A DNA stretch of 64,000 nucleotides from an uncultured Ruegeria sp. (lineage in GTDB: Bacteria; Pseudomonadota; Alphaproteobacteria; Rhodobacterales; Rhodobacteraceae). Positions within the stretch are counted from its first letter, which is position 1. Each line of letters starts with the position of its first letter. The stretch spans positions 1 to 64,000 of the forward strand of contig NZ_CANNGO010000006.1 of assembly GCF_947504215.1 (NCBI RefSeq), read 5' to 3'. Both the position numbers and the translations under genes were made by a program. Of the stretch, positions 1 to 8,782 are shown in pieces. Under the pieces are notes generated by a model. It worked only from the letters and a program-made list of their open reading frames with translations, searched no databases and was not told where the DNA came from.

Positions 1-54
1 AACCTACGACCAATTGATTAACAGTCAACTGCTCTACCGCTGAGCTACGCCGGA
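1..54 (-). tRNA. tRNA-Asn (GTT), partial at window edge
   Basis: This is the 5' part of a tRNA-Asn gene on the minus strand, cut by the left end of the window. Its 54 bases are identical to the matching part of the complete copy at 187-261, including the anticodon arm with GTT. The two copies are tandem and share their upstream flank. Confidence 0.9.
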
Positions 55-65
55 ACGGTTCGCGC

Positions 66-94
66 CGTATAGCAATCAGATTTCACGACGTCCA
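66..94 (-). promoter_or_regulatory. Promoter of first tRNA-Asn copy
   Basis: Read on the minus strand there is a -35 TGGACG, a 17-base spacer and a -10 TATACG preceded by TG (extended -10). The same boxes and spacing occur upstream of the second tRNA-Asn copy although the spacer sequences differ, which supports both as promoters. This is pattern matching only. Confidence 0.55.
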
Positions 95-186
95 GAGGGC
101 GGTGTTAAGTTTTTTCAACGAAAGAACGTGACCGTGCTGAAGACGCAGAAATACGGCCGAATGTAGGTACGTGTCTGAGGGGAAAT

Positions 187-261
187 TGGCTCCGGCGGTA
201 GGGATCGAACCTACGACCAATTGATTAACAGTCAACTGCTCTACCGCTGAGCTACGCCGGA
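187..261 (-). tRNA. tRNA-Asn (GTT)
   Basis: This is a complete 75-nt tRNA on the minus strand with a 7-bp acceptor stem (TCCGGCG/CGCCGGA), anticodon loop CTGTTAA (anticodon GTT), a T-arm with TTCGATC, and an encoded CCA end. It is the second member of a tandem pair; the other copy is cut by the window start. Confidence 0.97.
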
Positions 262-272
262 ACGGTTCGCGC

Positions 273-301
273 CGTATAGCAATCCGGATTCTACGCGTCC
301 A
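273..301 (-). promoter_or_regulatory. Promoter of second tRNA-Asn copy
   Basis: The minus strand reads TGGACG, 17 bases, then TATACG with an upstream TG, about a dozen bases before the tRNA 5' end. The box pair is conserved in the neighbouring duplicate at 66-94. Confidence 0.55.
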
Positions 302-338
302 GAGGGGAAGCGTGTGAATTTCAAAAAAATCGTTGCGG

Positions 339-1253
339 CTAGGAACTGCGGCTAAAGACTGCCTTTGCTGACAGACGATCCGTGAAGGAAACCTGAGATT
401 TACCTTCCAGATCAACGAGATGGGCAAAGACGTTACGTTCGGCGGCAGGAAGCAGAGCAGGCGGCGTGTTCGTATAGATGCGTTCAGCCAATTGGCGCGC
501 AGTTCCGGGCGCGTCTTCAAGTGCGGATAGGATCTGAGCCTCGCGCCCCAATCTGTGCTGAATCAGCCAATCCAACCGGCCGGCCGGGTCGGTGATCGGT
601 GCGCCGTGCCCCGCGTGAAACACCGACCAGTCACGCGCCCGCAGCCGGTGACAGGCCGCCATGAAATCGGTCAAGTCACCGTCGGGTGGTGACACCAACG
701 AACTCGCCCAGCCCATAACATGATCGGCGGTAAAACAGACATCGCCCCAGGCCAGCGCAATATGATTGCCCAGGTGGCCCGGCGTATGGATCACTTCAAG
801 ATCCCAGCCATCGCCACGGATCACCTCGCCATCGCCGATTTCGACATCGGGGCGAAAACGGGTGTCGATGCCTTCGCCACCCCCGGCCAGGCCATGTCCT
901 GCTAAGTGAGTCATTACTGCGCTCCGACCAGCTTCCGGGCCACCAAAGGCAATAATCGGAGCGCCCGCTCGGGCCGCCAAAGATGCGGCCAGCGGGGAAT
1001 GGTCCAGATGGCTGTGCGTGACAATGATGTGGCTGATCCGCTGGTTGGGCTGCAGTGCCTCCAGGATCGCGGATAGATGCGCGTCACTCAGCGGGCCGGG
1101 GTCGATGACGGCAATGTCATACGTTCCCAGCAGATATGTATTGGTGCCGCGATAGGTCATCGGCGATGGATTCGGGGCCAGAATGCGCCTGAGCCCGGGT
1201 TGCATTTCGACGGCAATACCGGGACGCGGGTTGAAATCATCAGGTGCCTGCAT
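339..1253 (-). CDS. Metallo-beta-lactamase-fold hydrolase (LACTB2-like)
   Basis: This 304-residue protein belongs to the MBL-fold hydrolases of the LACTB2/glyoxalase-II-like type. The HxHxDH metal site THSHLDH lies at about residues 79-85, followed by the HTPGHLGNH motif and a TADH motif that supply the remaining zinc ligands. The C-terminal part after the fold is a small helical domain, as in LACTB2 endoribonuclease-like proteins. The start was placed at the internal ATG because a purine-rich AAGAGGAAGAG ribosome site precedes it; the ORF stays open 18 codons further upstream. It is divergent from the sensor kinase at 1298, with only 44 bases between starts. The substrate cannot be read from the sequence; nuclease or thioester hydrolase are both possible. 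Confidence 0.85.
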   Translation of the reverse strand: MQAPDDFNPRPGIAVEMQPGLRRILAPNPSPMTYRGTNTYLLGTYDIAVIDPGPLSDAHLSAILEALQPNQRISHIIVTHSHLDHSPLAASLAARAGAPIIAFGGPEAGRSAVMTHLAGHGLAGGGEGIDTRFRPDVEIGDGEVIRGDGWDLEVIHTPGHLGNHIALAWGDVCFTADHVMGWASSLVSPPDGDLTDFMAACHRLRARDWSVFHAGHGAPITDPAGRLDWLIQHRLGREAQILSALEDAPGTARQLAERIYTNTPPALLPAAERNVFAHLVDLEGKSQVSFTDRLSAKAVFSRSS

Positions 1254-1297
1254 TCTGCGCTCTTCCTCTTGTCGGGGCAGCCCGCTAGGTTTAGCGC

Positions 1298-2617
1298 ATG
1301 TCCACACAATGGCTCAAACCCTATATGCCTCGCAGCCTGTATGTCAGGGCCGCATTGATTCTGGTTTTGCCGGTCATTGTGCTGTTGCTGGTCGTGGGAA
1401 TTGCCTTCCTGCAGAGGCATTTGGAGGATGTCACGTCGCAAATGACCCGCGCCGCTTCGCGCGAAGTCAACCTTGTTACAGGCGCTATGGCTGAGGCCGA
1501 GACACAGCAGCAGGCATTGGCGGCCATTCGGCCTGATTTGGCCGCGCTTGAGATGCAAGTCCGTTTTCTGGGCATAAATGAAGAACCGGATATCGGGCGG
1601 CGTCGCTGGTACGATTTCATTGCTCCGCAGGTCGAGACTGATCTGCGGGCAAACTTGCCGGATCTGATTGCGGTTGCATTGCCCAGCAGTCAGGAGGCAC
1701 GGCTATACTTACCGACGCATCTTGGGACGTTGCAGCTGACCTTTGATCGAAGGCGACTGTCGCCAGCGGCACCGCATCAGTTGATTGTAACGATGGTGTT
1801 CTTTGCCATCATCATGACCTCGATCTCGTTTCTGTATATGCGCAATCAACTGCGCCCAATAACACGCCTGGCCAACGCGGCGCAGGCATTTGGCCGCGGT
1901 CGGATAGAGCCATACTCGCCAAGTGGTGCAATCGAGGTACGGGCCGCAGGTAACGCGTTTCTGGACATGCGGGCGCGGATCGAGCGGCAAATGGAGCAGC
2001 GAACCCTGATGTTATCCGGTGTCAGCCACGATCTGCGCACGCCGCTGACGCGATTGAAGCTTGGCCTTTCAATGTTGCCCGAGGAAGAGGCGGCACCGCT
2101 GCAGCAGGACGTCACTGAGATGCAGGCTCTGCTGGATGCCTTTCTGGATTTCTCTCGCGGAGCAGCCGATGGCGCCACCGAAGAGGTTCATCCCGAGGCT
2201 TTTGTGCGTCAGATTGTCGATGATGCCAGACGGGCAGGGTACGAAGCCGATTTGGTGAGTGTTGAGGGGCAAGGCACAGTTATGTTGCGTCCTACGGCGA
2301 TCCGCAGGGCGGTGGAAAACCTGATCGGGAATGCGGTTCGATATGGCACCAAGGCCGATGTCAGCCTGAGCCTTAATCCCAAGTCTTTACGCATCCGCGT
2401 CGAAGATGATGGTCCAGGAATTCCAGCCGATCAGCGTACTGAGGCTGTCAAACCGTTCACCCGCCTTGATCCGGCTCGCAATCAGAATCAGGGCAGCGGT
2501 GTGGGGCTTGGCTTGGCCATCGTTGCCGACATCGCCCGTGCGCATGGCGGCACTTTACGCCTTGCCAAAAGCGAACGATTGGGTGGATTGTGCGCGGATA
2601 TTATTATCGGACGCTAG
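1298..2617 (+). CDS. Membrane sensor histidine kinase, EnvZ-like
   Basis: This is a 439-residue inner-membrane sensor kinase. Transmembrane segments lie at about residues 13-37 and 162-181 around a periplasmic domain of roughly 120 residues, followed by a HAMP linker (182-234). The HisKA motif has the phospho-acceptor His244 (VSHDLRTPLTRLK). The HATPase domain shows the N box (ENLIGNAVRYG, 340-350), DGPGIP (371-376) and GSGVGLGL (399-406). Such kinases normally pair with an OmpR-type response regulator, but no regulator gene is adjacent here, so the partner is unknown. The ribosome site before this ATG is weak; an ATG at 1325 is an alternative start. Confidence 0.88.
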   Translation: MSTQWLKPYMPRSLYVRAALILVLPVIVLLLVVGIAFLQRHLEDVTSQMTRAASREVNLVTGAMAEAETQQQALAAIRPDLAALEMQVRFLGINEEPDIGRRRWYDFIAPQVETDLRANLPDLIAVALPSSQEARLYLPTHLGTLQLTFDRRRLSPAAPHQLIVTMVFFAIIMTSISFLYMRNQLRPITRLANAAQAFGRGRIEPYSPSGAIEVRAAGNAFLDMRARIERQMEQRTLMLSGVSHDLRTPLTRLKLGLSMLPEEEAAPLQQDVTEMQALLDAFLDFSRGAADGATEEVHPEAFVRQIVDDARRAGYEADLVSVEGQGTVMLRPTAIRRAVENLIGNAVRYGTKADVSLSLNPKSLRIRVEDDGPGIPADQRTEAVKPFTRLDPARNQNQGSGVGLGLAIVADIARAHGGTLRLAKSERLGGLCADIIIGR

Positions 2618-2670
2618 CGAGGCAAAATTTTGGGGGAAGTGTGCCAACTTTTTTGGTCTGGCGGTGATTC

Positions 2671-2747
2671 TGGTAGGCCCGGAGGGACTTGAACCCCCAA
2701 CCAAAGCGTTATGAGCGCTCTGCTCTAACCAATTGAGCTACAGGCCC
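2671..2747 (-). tRNA. tRNA with CAT anticodon, probably tRNA-Ile2 (lysidine type)
   Basis: This is a complete 77-nt tRNA on the minus strand with encoded CCA and anticodon loop CTCATAA. A CAT anticodon can be elongator Met, initiator Met or Ile2 (modified to lysidine by TilS). The C4-G69 and C5-G68 acceptor pairs and the GCGCTCATAACGC anticodon arm resemble bacterial tRNA-Ile2 rather than tRNA-Met, and it lacks initiator-type features. The Ile2 assignment is inference; the tRNA itself is clear. Confidence 0.9.
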
Positions 2748-2759
2748 GCCTGAGGGCCT

Positions 2760-2787
2760 TGGGTATCACGGTGAACGCCCGCGTCAA
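2760..2787 (-). promoter_or_regulatory. Possible promoter of the CAT-anticodon tRNA
   Basis: The minus strand has TTGACG, a 16-base spacer and TACCCA just upstream of the tRNA. The -35 is good, while the -10 is poor. Confidence 0.35.
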
Positions 2788-2855
2788 GCCTGACCGTTGC
2801 ATGCGCGCGCACAATCGAATAACTCGCGCTGCAAAGCACTCATGAGGGACTGACC

Positions 2856-3902
2856 ATGACAGCGGGCAAGAACGGAATCACCTATGCCGATGCAGGTGTG
2901 GACATTGATGCGGGCAACGCGCTGGTCGATCGGATCAAGCCCGCCGCCAAGCGGACCAACCGTCCCGGTGTCATGAGCGGCTTAGGTGGCTTTGGCGCTT
3001 TGTTTGATCTGAAGGCTGCCGGTTATACCGACCCAATTCTTGTCGGCGCCACGGACGGCGTCGGAACAAAGCTGCGCATTGCGATCGACACAGGTGTCGT
3101 GGATGGCGTTGGCATCGATCTGGTCGCGATGTGCGTTAATGACCTGATTTGCCAAGGTGCCGAGCCGCTGTTTTTTCTGGACTACTTTGCGACCGGCAAA
3201 CTGGATACAGATACTGCTGCCCGGATCATTGAAGGCATTGCAGAAGGCTGCGCAAAATCAGGCTGTGCTCTGATCGGTGGCGAAACAGCCGAAATGCCAG
3301 GGATGTACCCTGACGGGGATTTCGATCTGGCCGGATTCTCGGTTGGTGCGATGGAACGGGGTGCGGATTTGCCAGACGGCGTTCAGGCGGGTGATGTGCT
3401 GTTGGGGCTGGCCTCGAACGGGGTGCATTCCAACGGCTATTCGCTGGTTCGCAAACTGGTTGAACTGTCCGGGTTGGGCTGGGATTCGGCATCTCCCTTT
3501 GGTGACGGTTCGTTGGGCGAAGCTCTGCTGACGCCAACGCGGCTTTATGTGAAGCCAGCGCTGGCGGCAATCAGGGCAGGGGGCGTGCATGCCTTGGCGC
3601 ATATCACAGGCGGCGGCTTGACCGAGAACCTTCCGCGCGTTCTGCCCGAAGGCATGGGCGCGCAGGTTGATCTAAACGCCTGGGACCTGCCGCCCGTGTT
3701 TGGGTGGATGGCACAGACAGGGGGCATCGCCGAAGCTGAAATGCTGAAGACGTTCAACTGCGGCATCGGAATGATCCTTGTCTGCGCTGAAGATCGTGCA
3801 GCAGATTTGGCTCAACTGCTGCAGGATGCAGGTGAAACCGTTTCACGGCTTGGAGAAATCACAGAAACATCTGGCGTTGCCTATTCGGGCAAGCTGTTGT
3901 GA
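2856..3902 (+). CDS. purM: Phosphoribosylformylglycinamidine cyclo-ligase (AIR synthase)
   Basis: PurM makes 5-aminoimidazole ribonucleotide from FGAM with ATP, the fifth step of purine synthesis, in the cytoplasm. The 348-residue length is normal. Family signatures are present: the N-terminal [22 protein letters not shown] at about residue 65, the [19 protein letters not shown] stretch, [11 protein letters not shown] and the C-terminal [13 protein letters not shown] region. A GAGGGAC ribosome site precedes the ATG. Its stop overlaps the purN start by four bases (GTGA), so the two are translationally coupled. Confidence 0.97.
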   Translation: MTAGKNGITYADAGVDIDAGNALVDRIKPAAKRTNRPGVMSGLGGFGALFDLKAAGYTDPILVGATDGVGTKLRIAIDTGVVDGVGIDLVAMCVNDLICQGAEPLFFLDYFATGKLDTDTAARIIEGIAEGCAKSGCALIGGETAEMPGMYPDGDFDLAGFSVGAMERGADLPDGVQAGDVLLGLASNGVHSNGYSLVRKLVELSGLGWDSASPFGDGSLGEALLTPTRLYVKPALAAIRAGGVHALAHITGGGLTENLPRVLPEGMGAQVDLNAWDLPPVFGWMAQTGGIAEAEMLKTFNCGIGMILVCAEDRAADLAQLLQDAGETVSRLGEITETSGVAYSGKLL

Positions 3903-4495
3903 GCCACAAGCGCGTCGCCATTCTGATTTCTGGCGGTGGGTCAAACATGATGTCCCTGGTGGACAGCATGGTTGATGATCATCCCGCACGCCCTTGTCTG
4001 GTCTTGTCAAATGATGCGACGGCGGGTGGGCTGAAAAAAGCTGCTGACCGGGGCATTCCAACGGCGGTCGTAGATCATCGCCCGTTCAAAGGCGATCGGG
4101 TGGCATTCGAGGACGAATTGGCAAAACCGCTCCTGGACGCGAAACCTGACATCGTTTGCCTTGCAGGTTTCATGCGCGTTTTGACCGGCGGTTTTGTGTC
4201 GCAGTTTCAGGGGCGGATGCTGAATATTCACCCGTCACTGCTGCCGAAATACAAAGGCCTGCACACACACGCCCGCGCGATCGAGGCAGGTGATGCGGAA
4301 CATGGTTGTACAGTGCACGAGGTCACCGCTGCGCTCGATGATGGCCCCATTCTGGGTCAGGCACGCCTAGGGATCGCGCCGGATGACACGCCCGACACGT
4401 TGGCCGCGCGCGTGTTGGTGTGGGAACACAAATTGTACCCGGCTGTTTTGAGTCGTTATGCTGAAGGCAACAGGTCACCCCTTCTGTTGCCTTGA
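3899..4495 (+). CDS. purN: Phosphoribosylglycinamide formyltransferase
   Basis: PurN transfers a formyl group from 10-formyl-THF to GAR in purine synthesis. The 198-residue protein starts with the Rossmann motif [10 protein letters not shown], has the LAGFMRVL segment, the active-site Asn/His region [14 protein letters not shown] (catalytic His in HPSLLP) and the conserved GCTVHEV block with the downstream Asp. It begins at a GTG that overlaps the purM stop (GTGA). The purM-purN pairing fits their adjacent use in one pathway. Confidence 0.96.
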   Translation: MSHKRVAILISGGGSNMMSLVDSMVDDHPARPCLVLSNDATAGGLKKAADRGIPTAVVDHRPFKGDRVAFEDELAKPLLDAKPDIVCLAGFMRVLTGGFVSQFQGRMLNIHPSLLPKYKGLHTHARAIEAGDAEHGCTVHEVTAALDDGPILGQARLGIAPDDTPDTLAARVLVWEHKLYPAVLSRYAEGNRSPLLLP

Positions 4496-4608
4496 TATTT
4501 CGTGGGTGATTTACACACGCACGGAATTCGTCCTATGGTCGCCTCTATCGCTCGGGACTAGGCAAAATCGGGCAATTTCAAATAACAAGAGCAAGAATAG
4601 TACGGCGC

Positions 4609-5766
4609 ATGAAAACCCTGAAGACGACGCAAGAGCTGGCCGAATTTTGCAAGGCCGCTGCGGACTACCCCTATATCACAGTGGATACCGAATTTCTGCG
4701 CGAACGGACTTACTATTCCAAACTCTGCCTTGTGCAGTTGGCGGTTCCCTCAGAAGATGAAGATAGCGCAGTTCTGGTCGACCCTTTGGCCGATGGTTTG
4801 TCGCTGGACCCTCTTTATACGCTGTTTCGGGATGAAAACGTGGTCAAAGTGTTCCACGCCGCCCGGCAGGATCTGGAGATCTTCTGGGTCGAGGCCGACG
4901 TGTTTCCGAAACCGTTGTTCGACACTCAGGTGGCGGCCATGGTCTGCGGATTTGGCGAGCAGGTTGGGTATGAAACGCTGGTGCGCAAGATCTGCAAGCA
5001 GGGTGTCGACAAAACCTCTCGGTTCACCGATTGGTCACGACGCCCTTTGACCGAAGCGCAGAAAACCTATGCCTTGGCGGATGTTACCCATCTGCGCCGA
5101 ATCTATGAACATCTTGCGGCCGAGCTTGAAAAAACCAGCCGCAGCCATTGGGTGGCGGAAGAATTGCGCACCCTGACCCAGCCTGCGACATACGATATCC
5201 AGCCCGTAGATGCGTGGAAGCGTGTCAAAACACGAACGAATTCGGCCAAGTTTCTGGCCGTGGTGCGCGAACTGGCGCAATTCCGCGAAGCACATGCGCA
5301 GCAAAACAACGTGCCCCGCAACCGGGTGTTTAAAGATGATGCTTTGATCGAACTGGCGTCGACCAAACCAAAATCTCCTGCTGATCTGGGGGCGTCGCGT
5401 CTTTTGCTGCGCGAAGCGCGCAAAGGCGCGATTGCGGACGGTATTCTTGCTGCGGTAAAGCGCGGGGTGAACTGCCCGCCGGAACAATTGCCTAAAATCG
5501 ACAACAGCCGCGACAAACTGAAAGTCAATCCAGCCCTGTCTGACCTGCTGCGGGTTTTGCTGAAATCAAAAACCGAAAGCTCGGGTGTGGCGGCCAAGCT
5601 GATCGCGACCAGTTCCGAGCTTGATCAGATCGCAGCAGGCGAACGCGAAGTTCCTGCCATGTCTGGCTGGCGTTTTGAAGTATTCGGGGAAGATGCCCTT
5701 AAGCTGTGCGAAGGTAAAATCGCATTGGCAGCCAAGGGACAAACGGTTCAGGTTGTTTCGCTATAG
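4609..5766 (+). CDS. rnd: Ribonuclease D
   Basis: RNase D is a 3'-5' exoribonuclease that trims tRNA and other stable RNA precursors. The 385-residue protein has the DEDDy nuclease signature: Asp26 and Glu28 (VDTEF), Asp88 (HAARQDLE), and Tyr154 with Asp158 (YALADVTHL). An HRDC-like helical region follows from about residue 205 to 290. The size matches alphaproteobacterial Rnd. It stands alone, 113 bases after purN and tail to tail with the lipoprotein at 5773. Confidence 0.94.
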   Translation: MKTLKTTQELAEFCKAAADYPYITVDTEFLRERTYYSKLCLVQLAVPSEDEDSAVLVDPLADGLSLDPLYTLFRDENVVKVFHAARQDLEIFWVEADVFPKPLFDTQVAAMVCGFGEQVGYETLVRKICKQGVDKTSRFTDWSRRPLTEAQKTYALADVTHLRRIYEHLAAELEKTSRSHWVAEELRTLTQPATYDIQPVDAWKRVKTRTNSAKFLAVVRELAQFREAHAQQNNVPRNRVFKDDALIELASTKPKSPADLGASRLLLREARKGAIADGILAAVKRGVNCPPEQLPKIDNSRDKLKVNPALSDLLRVLLKSKTESSGVAAKLIATSSELDQIAAGEREVPAMSGWRFEVFGEDALKLCEGKIALAAKGQTVQVVSL

Positions 5767-5772
5767 CGGAAC

Positions 5773-6297
5773 TTAGCGCCGCCGCGATTCCAACGCGTTC
5801 TGCTGACCCACCACACGAACCAGACGAACGGCCTGCAAATCCTGGCTAGAAATGTTGATGGCGTCCGATACCATCCGGGACCGTTCCGAACCTTGCCGGG
5901 TCTGGTAAGTCGGGTAGGTTACCCGAAAGGTGAACTCCATAACGCCGTTTTTGTCATTCTCTTCAGATGTCACGGGCACCAGACGGGCATCAAAAGCCCC
6001 TTGGCGCAAGGCAGTGCCAGATGCGTAAATGATCGCACCCGTGGGTGTTGCATCGATCCTAAGCTCATCTATCTTGGCGATTGCTACGCTTCGGTCTTCT
6101 TCTTCGGGGCGCGAAAACAGTCCCCTGTTACCGCTTTGCTGCGGGATCAGTGCGTCAGCGTCATCCGGCGATGTTTCAACAGGGGCAGGCGTACTGGACC
6201 CAAACCAGTTGGAAGGGTTCACCCGCGAGTCGCGCCAGCTGTTGCAGGCAGACAAGGTCAATACGGCGACGAACAGAACAGACAGAGTTTTTTGCAT
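5773..6297 (-). CDS. Conserved lipoprotein of unknown function
   Basis: This is a 174-residue predicted lipoprotein. A short hydrophobic signal ends in the lipobox LSAC with Cys18 as the lipidation site, followed by a Ser/Pro-rich linker. The rest (about 60-174) is a beta-rich domain with FRVTYPTYQTR and a C-terminal QNALESRRR. It resembles the DUF3576-like lipoproteins of alphaproteobacteria, but I cannot name a function. It is divergent from sufE with 139 bases between the starts. Confidence 0.8.
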   Translation of the reverse strand: MQKTLSVLFVAVLTLSACNSWRDSRVNPSNWFGSSTPAPVETSPDDADALIPQQSGNRGLFSRPEEEDRSVAIAKIDELRIDATPTGAIIYASGTALRQGAFDARLVPVTSEENDKNGVMEFTFRVTYPTYQTRQGSERSRMVSDAINISSQDLQAVRLVRVVGQQNALESRRR

Positions 6298-6436
6298 AGA
6301 CCCACAGCTTTTGGCACCAATTCAAGCAATGGGTTAGCGCAATTTCCGCGCCTTGAAAAGCCACGCCGGGGGCTGGACAGGCGCCTATCGTCGGCATAGG
6401 TGACAAATGTGACCGCAACGGAAGGATCGTCGCACC

Positions 6437-6847
6437 ATGGCAACGCCCGCCTTTGAAGACATTGTAGAGGATTTCGAGTTTCTGGAGGACTGGGAAGACC
6501 GGTACCGCCACGTCATCGAGCAGGGCAAAGCGATGGAGCCGCTGAACGACGCGTTCAAGGTGCCGGCGACCAAAGTGAACGGATGCGCAAGCCAGGTGTG
6601 GTTGCATCCGATGATCGAAGGCGGCGTGTTCAAGTTTGACGGAGACAGCGACGCCCTGATCGTGCGCGGACTGATAGCCGTTCTGCGATCACTCTATAAT
6701 GGTTTGCCCGTTGCCGAGGTTCCAAAAGTTGATGCCGGCGGTGAACTCGCGCGTTTGGGGTTGAACGACCACCTGTCGGCACAACGGTCAAATGGGCTGC
6801 GATCCATGATCGAACGCATCCGGGACGTTGCTCAGGAAAACGCGTGA
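6437..6847 (+). CDS. sufE: SufE-family cysteine desulfuration protein
   Basis: SufE accepts persulfide sulfur from the cysteine desulfurase SufS and passes it to the Fe-S scaffold. The 136-residue protein has the family's VNGCASQVWL motif with the sulfur-accepting Cys50 and the C-terminal helical region LGLNDHLSAQRSNGLRSM. It sits away from any suf operon in this window. It ends two bases before the convergent DUF1638 gene. Confidence 0.93.
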   Translation: MATPAFEDIVEDFEFLEDWEDRYRHVIEQGKAMEPLNDAFKVPATKVNGCASQVWLHPMIEGGVFKFDGDSDALIVRGLIAVLRSLYNGLPVAEVPKVDAGGELARLGLNDHLSAQRSNGLRSMIERIRDVAQENA

Positions 6848-6849
6848 TT

Positions 6850-7515
6850 TTATGTTTTAGACGGGCGATTGGCCCAATCTGACATCGTTGTCTCCAGATC
6901 ACCGTAGCCCGTCAAACGTCGCTCGAACGCCAAGCCCATCTTGTCAGCACACGCGCGCGCACGCTCTGTCAGGTTCGGATCATCGGTTTGTGCCTGGTAA
7001 ACCAGTTTGGTGTAGTTGCCAAAATACATGTCTCGCAGCTCTGGGTGCCGGTCTAACCCCAAGGGTTTCCAGACAAAGGCATCAAATTGACGGGCAAGAA
7101 AATCCGTTAGATAAAAGGCGGTAGTCTCATCCTCTCCGCGCTCTGCGAAGATTTGATTGCCTTCGAAAAAAGAATAGCAGTGGGGCCCTTTGATCATTTC
7201 AACACCCAATCGGTCACACGCTTTTTCCAACAGACCGCCCGTGCCGCAATCGGCGTAAACGACGAAGATCTGATCGTATTGGTCTTTGTGTTTGAGGACC
7301 GAATCCTCGACCGCCTGCGTGATCCGTTCGGGATGGACGTGCAGAATGGCGGGCAGGCAGGTCAAAGCCAGATGATCCCAGCCGTTGCGCTTTTTGATAT
7401 CCAGAATCTCACGCGCCAACGCACCGCAGGCAATCAACAAGATGCTGCCATTGCCTTGGCTTGAATAGCCTTGAGTTGTCAGTCCCGCGTCATCCGGCAG
7501 GTTTTCTTTCTGCAT
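6850..7515 (-). CDS. DUF1638 protein linked to corrinoid methyltransferases
   Basis: This is a 221-residue soluble protein of the DUF1638 family. Conserved pieces include ACGALAREIL, LPAILHVHPERI, VYADCGTGG and GPHCYSFFEG, with Cys and His residues that could bind a metal. In other genomes this family lies next to MttB-type methyltransferases and corrinoid proteins; its biochemical role is unknown. Here the corrinoid protein is at 8783-9481 on the same strand with a Hint-domain gene between. An AGGAA ribosome site precedes the ATG. Confidence 0.85.
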   Translation of the reverse strand: MQKENLPDDAGLTTQGYSSQGNGSILLIACGALAREILDIKKRNGWDHLALTCLPAILHVHPERITQAVEDSVLKHKDQYDQIFVVYADCGTGGLLEKACDRLGVEMIKGPHCYSFFEGNQIFAERGEDETTAFYLTDFLARQFDAFVWKPLGLDRHPELRDMYFGNYTKLVYQAQTDDPNLTERARACADKMGLAFERRLTGYGDLETTMSDWANRPSKT

Positions 7516-7592
7516 GGCTCAGGTTCCTAGTCGGCTGTATGCAGAAAAGAACGAAAGCGAGGTCAAGGCAAGCCTTGGACCGACATCTGATG

Positions 7593-8630
7593 TCAGGCCG
7601 CCGACGCCCGTGCCTCATACGAGGCCAGCATTGGGCGTGCGGTAGGCCCATATGTGCTGATGCCGTCGGCTGCCAGCTCAGGGAACAGCGAGAGAATTTC
7701 CTGACGTGCTGCATCATCCAAGCTGTTCCATCCCTGAATCCCGGGATGAAAGCTCTCACTCAGGCAGCCTTCGGCCCAGACCAGTTCGTGCTGATCAAAC
7801 ATCAAGTGGAAATATGTGACGGCCCCGCCGGGGAGAATCCTGATATCTCGGCCATTTACCAGTTGTTTTGCCGGAAGCAGAGCTTCGGCGTGGCCGGTAT
7901 GCAGTTCGATGCGCCAATCTTCCAACAGCATCCGGTGTTGTTGCGAGACCAACAGGTCCCGCTGATTGCCCAATGCGCCTGCTTGAATTAACACAGGTGA
8001 AAAAGGTCCCTGCGCTTGCACCGTGCGCTGACCAATCCATCGCAGGGTTTGCAGGCCGTGATCTAGCGTTTGAATTTTGTCACCAACGCTCAGCTGCTCC
8101 ACAGATCTCTCGCCGCAGTTCGTTCTGATCAATGTGCCGGATGTGAAGCAAGTCACCAGATCCCAGCTTTGCCGGTTTGCCGTCAGACCCGAGAAATTGT
8201 TCCCGTTCAGGCTGTTGAGGGTGATGGAGCGGATGGCCCCTGCTTCAAGCGCAACTTGGTCCGTGTTTGCCGTAAACTCGGGCATCAGGTAGGCATTGCC
8301 ATTCACGTCCTGCGCGACCACGGCAGTAATGTTTGCTGTGGTCCCATCAATGTAAGTGATGGTCGCATTGAAAATGGACGTGCCATCGAAGGTCTGTGTC
8401 GGTCCGCCGTCGATTGAAAATTGATCGTTTCCGACAGTATTGTTCATTTCGAACACCGAGCCGGGGTTGCCAACGGGGGACCAGGTTACAGCGTTATTGA
8501 GTAGGGCGTTGCCCGAAGCGCCAAAAGTCTGGCCCACAAGCGCAGATGCGTTTTCGGCGATATTGTTGCCTTCGAAACTGTCGATATCGGCAATGTTGCC
8601 AAGAGAAATGGCAGTAAAAGTAGTGGGCAC
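7593..8630 (-). CDS. Hint-domain protein (Hint_2 type)
   Basis: This is a 345-residue protein with an N-terminal part (1-155) rich in Asn, Thr and Gly that looks like an extracellular beta structure, and a Hint module from about 158 on. The module starts CFTSGTLIRT, with the catalytic-type Cys, and continues VEQLSVGDKIQTLD, LVSQQHRMLL and the His-containing YFHLMFDQHELVW. No classical signal peptide is seen. Related Rhodobacteraceae proteins are often large secreted proteins; autoprocessing is inferred from the family. The start is a GTG with a GAGG site six bases upstream. A 23-bp inverted repeat lies just upstream. Confidence 0.82.
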   Translation of the reverse strand: MPTTFTAISLGNIADIDSFEGNNIAENASALVGQTFGASGNALLNNAVTWSPVGNPGSVFEMNNTVGNDQFSIDGGPTQTFDGTSIFNATITYIDGTTANITAVVAQDVNGNAYLMPEFTANTDQVALEAGAIRSITLNSLNGNNFSGLTANRQSWDLVTCFTSGTLIRTNCGERSVEQLSVGDKIQTLDHGLQTLRWIGQRTVQAQGPFSPVLIQAGALGNQRDLLVSQQHRMLLEDWRIELHTGHAEALLPAKQLVNGRDIRILPGGAVTYFHLMFDQHELVWAEGCLSESFHPGIQGWNSLDDAARQEILSLFPELAADGISTYGPTARPMLASYEARASAA

Positions 8631-8656
8631 TGGAACCTCGGAACTCTGGTAACATA

Positions 8657-8679
8657 TTCTAACTGGGCACTAGTTAGAA
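8657..8679. promoter_or_regulatory. Inverted repeat upstream of the Hint gene, possible operator
   Basis: An 8-bp perfect inverted repeat (TTCTAACT, 7 bases, AGTTAGAA) sits 27-49 bases before the Hint-protein start. It has no T run, so it looks like a dimeric regulator site rather than a terminator. The regulator is unknown. Confidence 0.4.
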
Positions 8680-8730
8680 CACGTCGATCCAAATCTCAAT
8701 TTAGAATTCCGGTCAGGCAAACAGTTGAAC

Positions 8731-8757
8731 AAAAAAAGCCGCCCAAAAGCGGGCGGC
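8731..8757 (-). terminator. Terminator after the corrinoid protein gene
   Basis: On the minus strand a 7-bp GC stem (GCCGCCC/GGGCGGC) with a 6-base loop is followed by seven T. It lies 26 bases downstream of the corrinoid protein stop and separates that gene from the Hint gene. Confidence 0.85.
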
Positions 8758-8782
8758 CCTTATTGAACTATTGGATTTGTAG

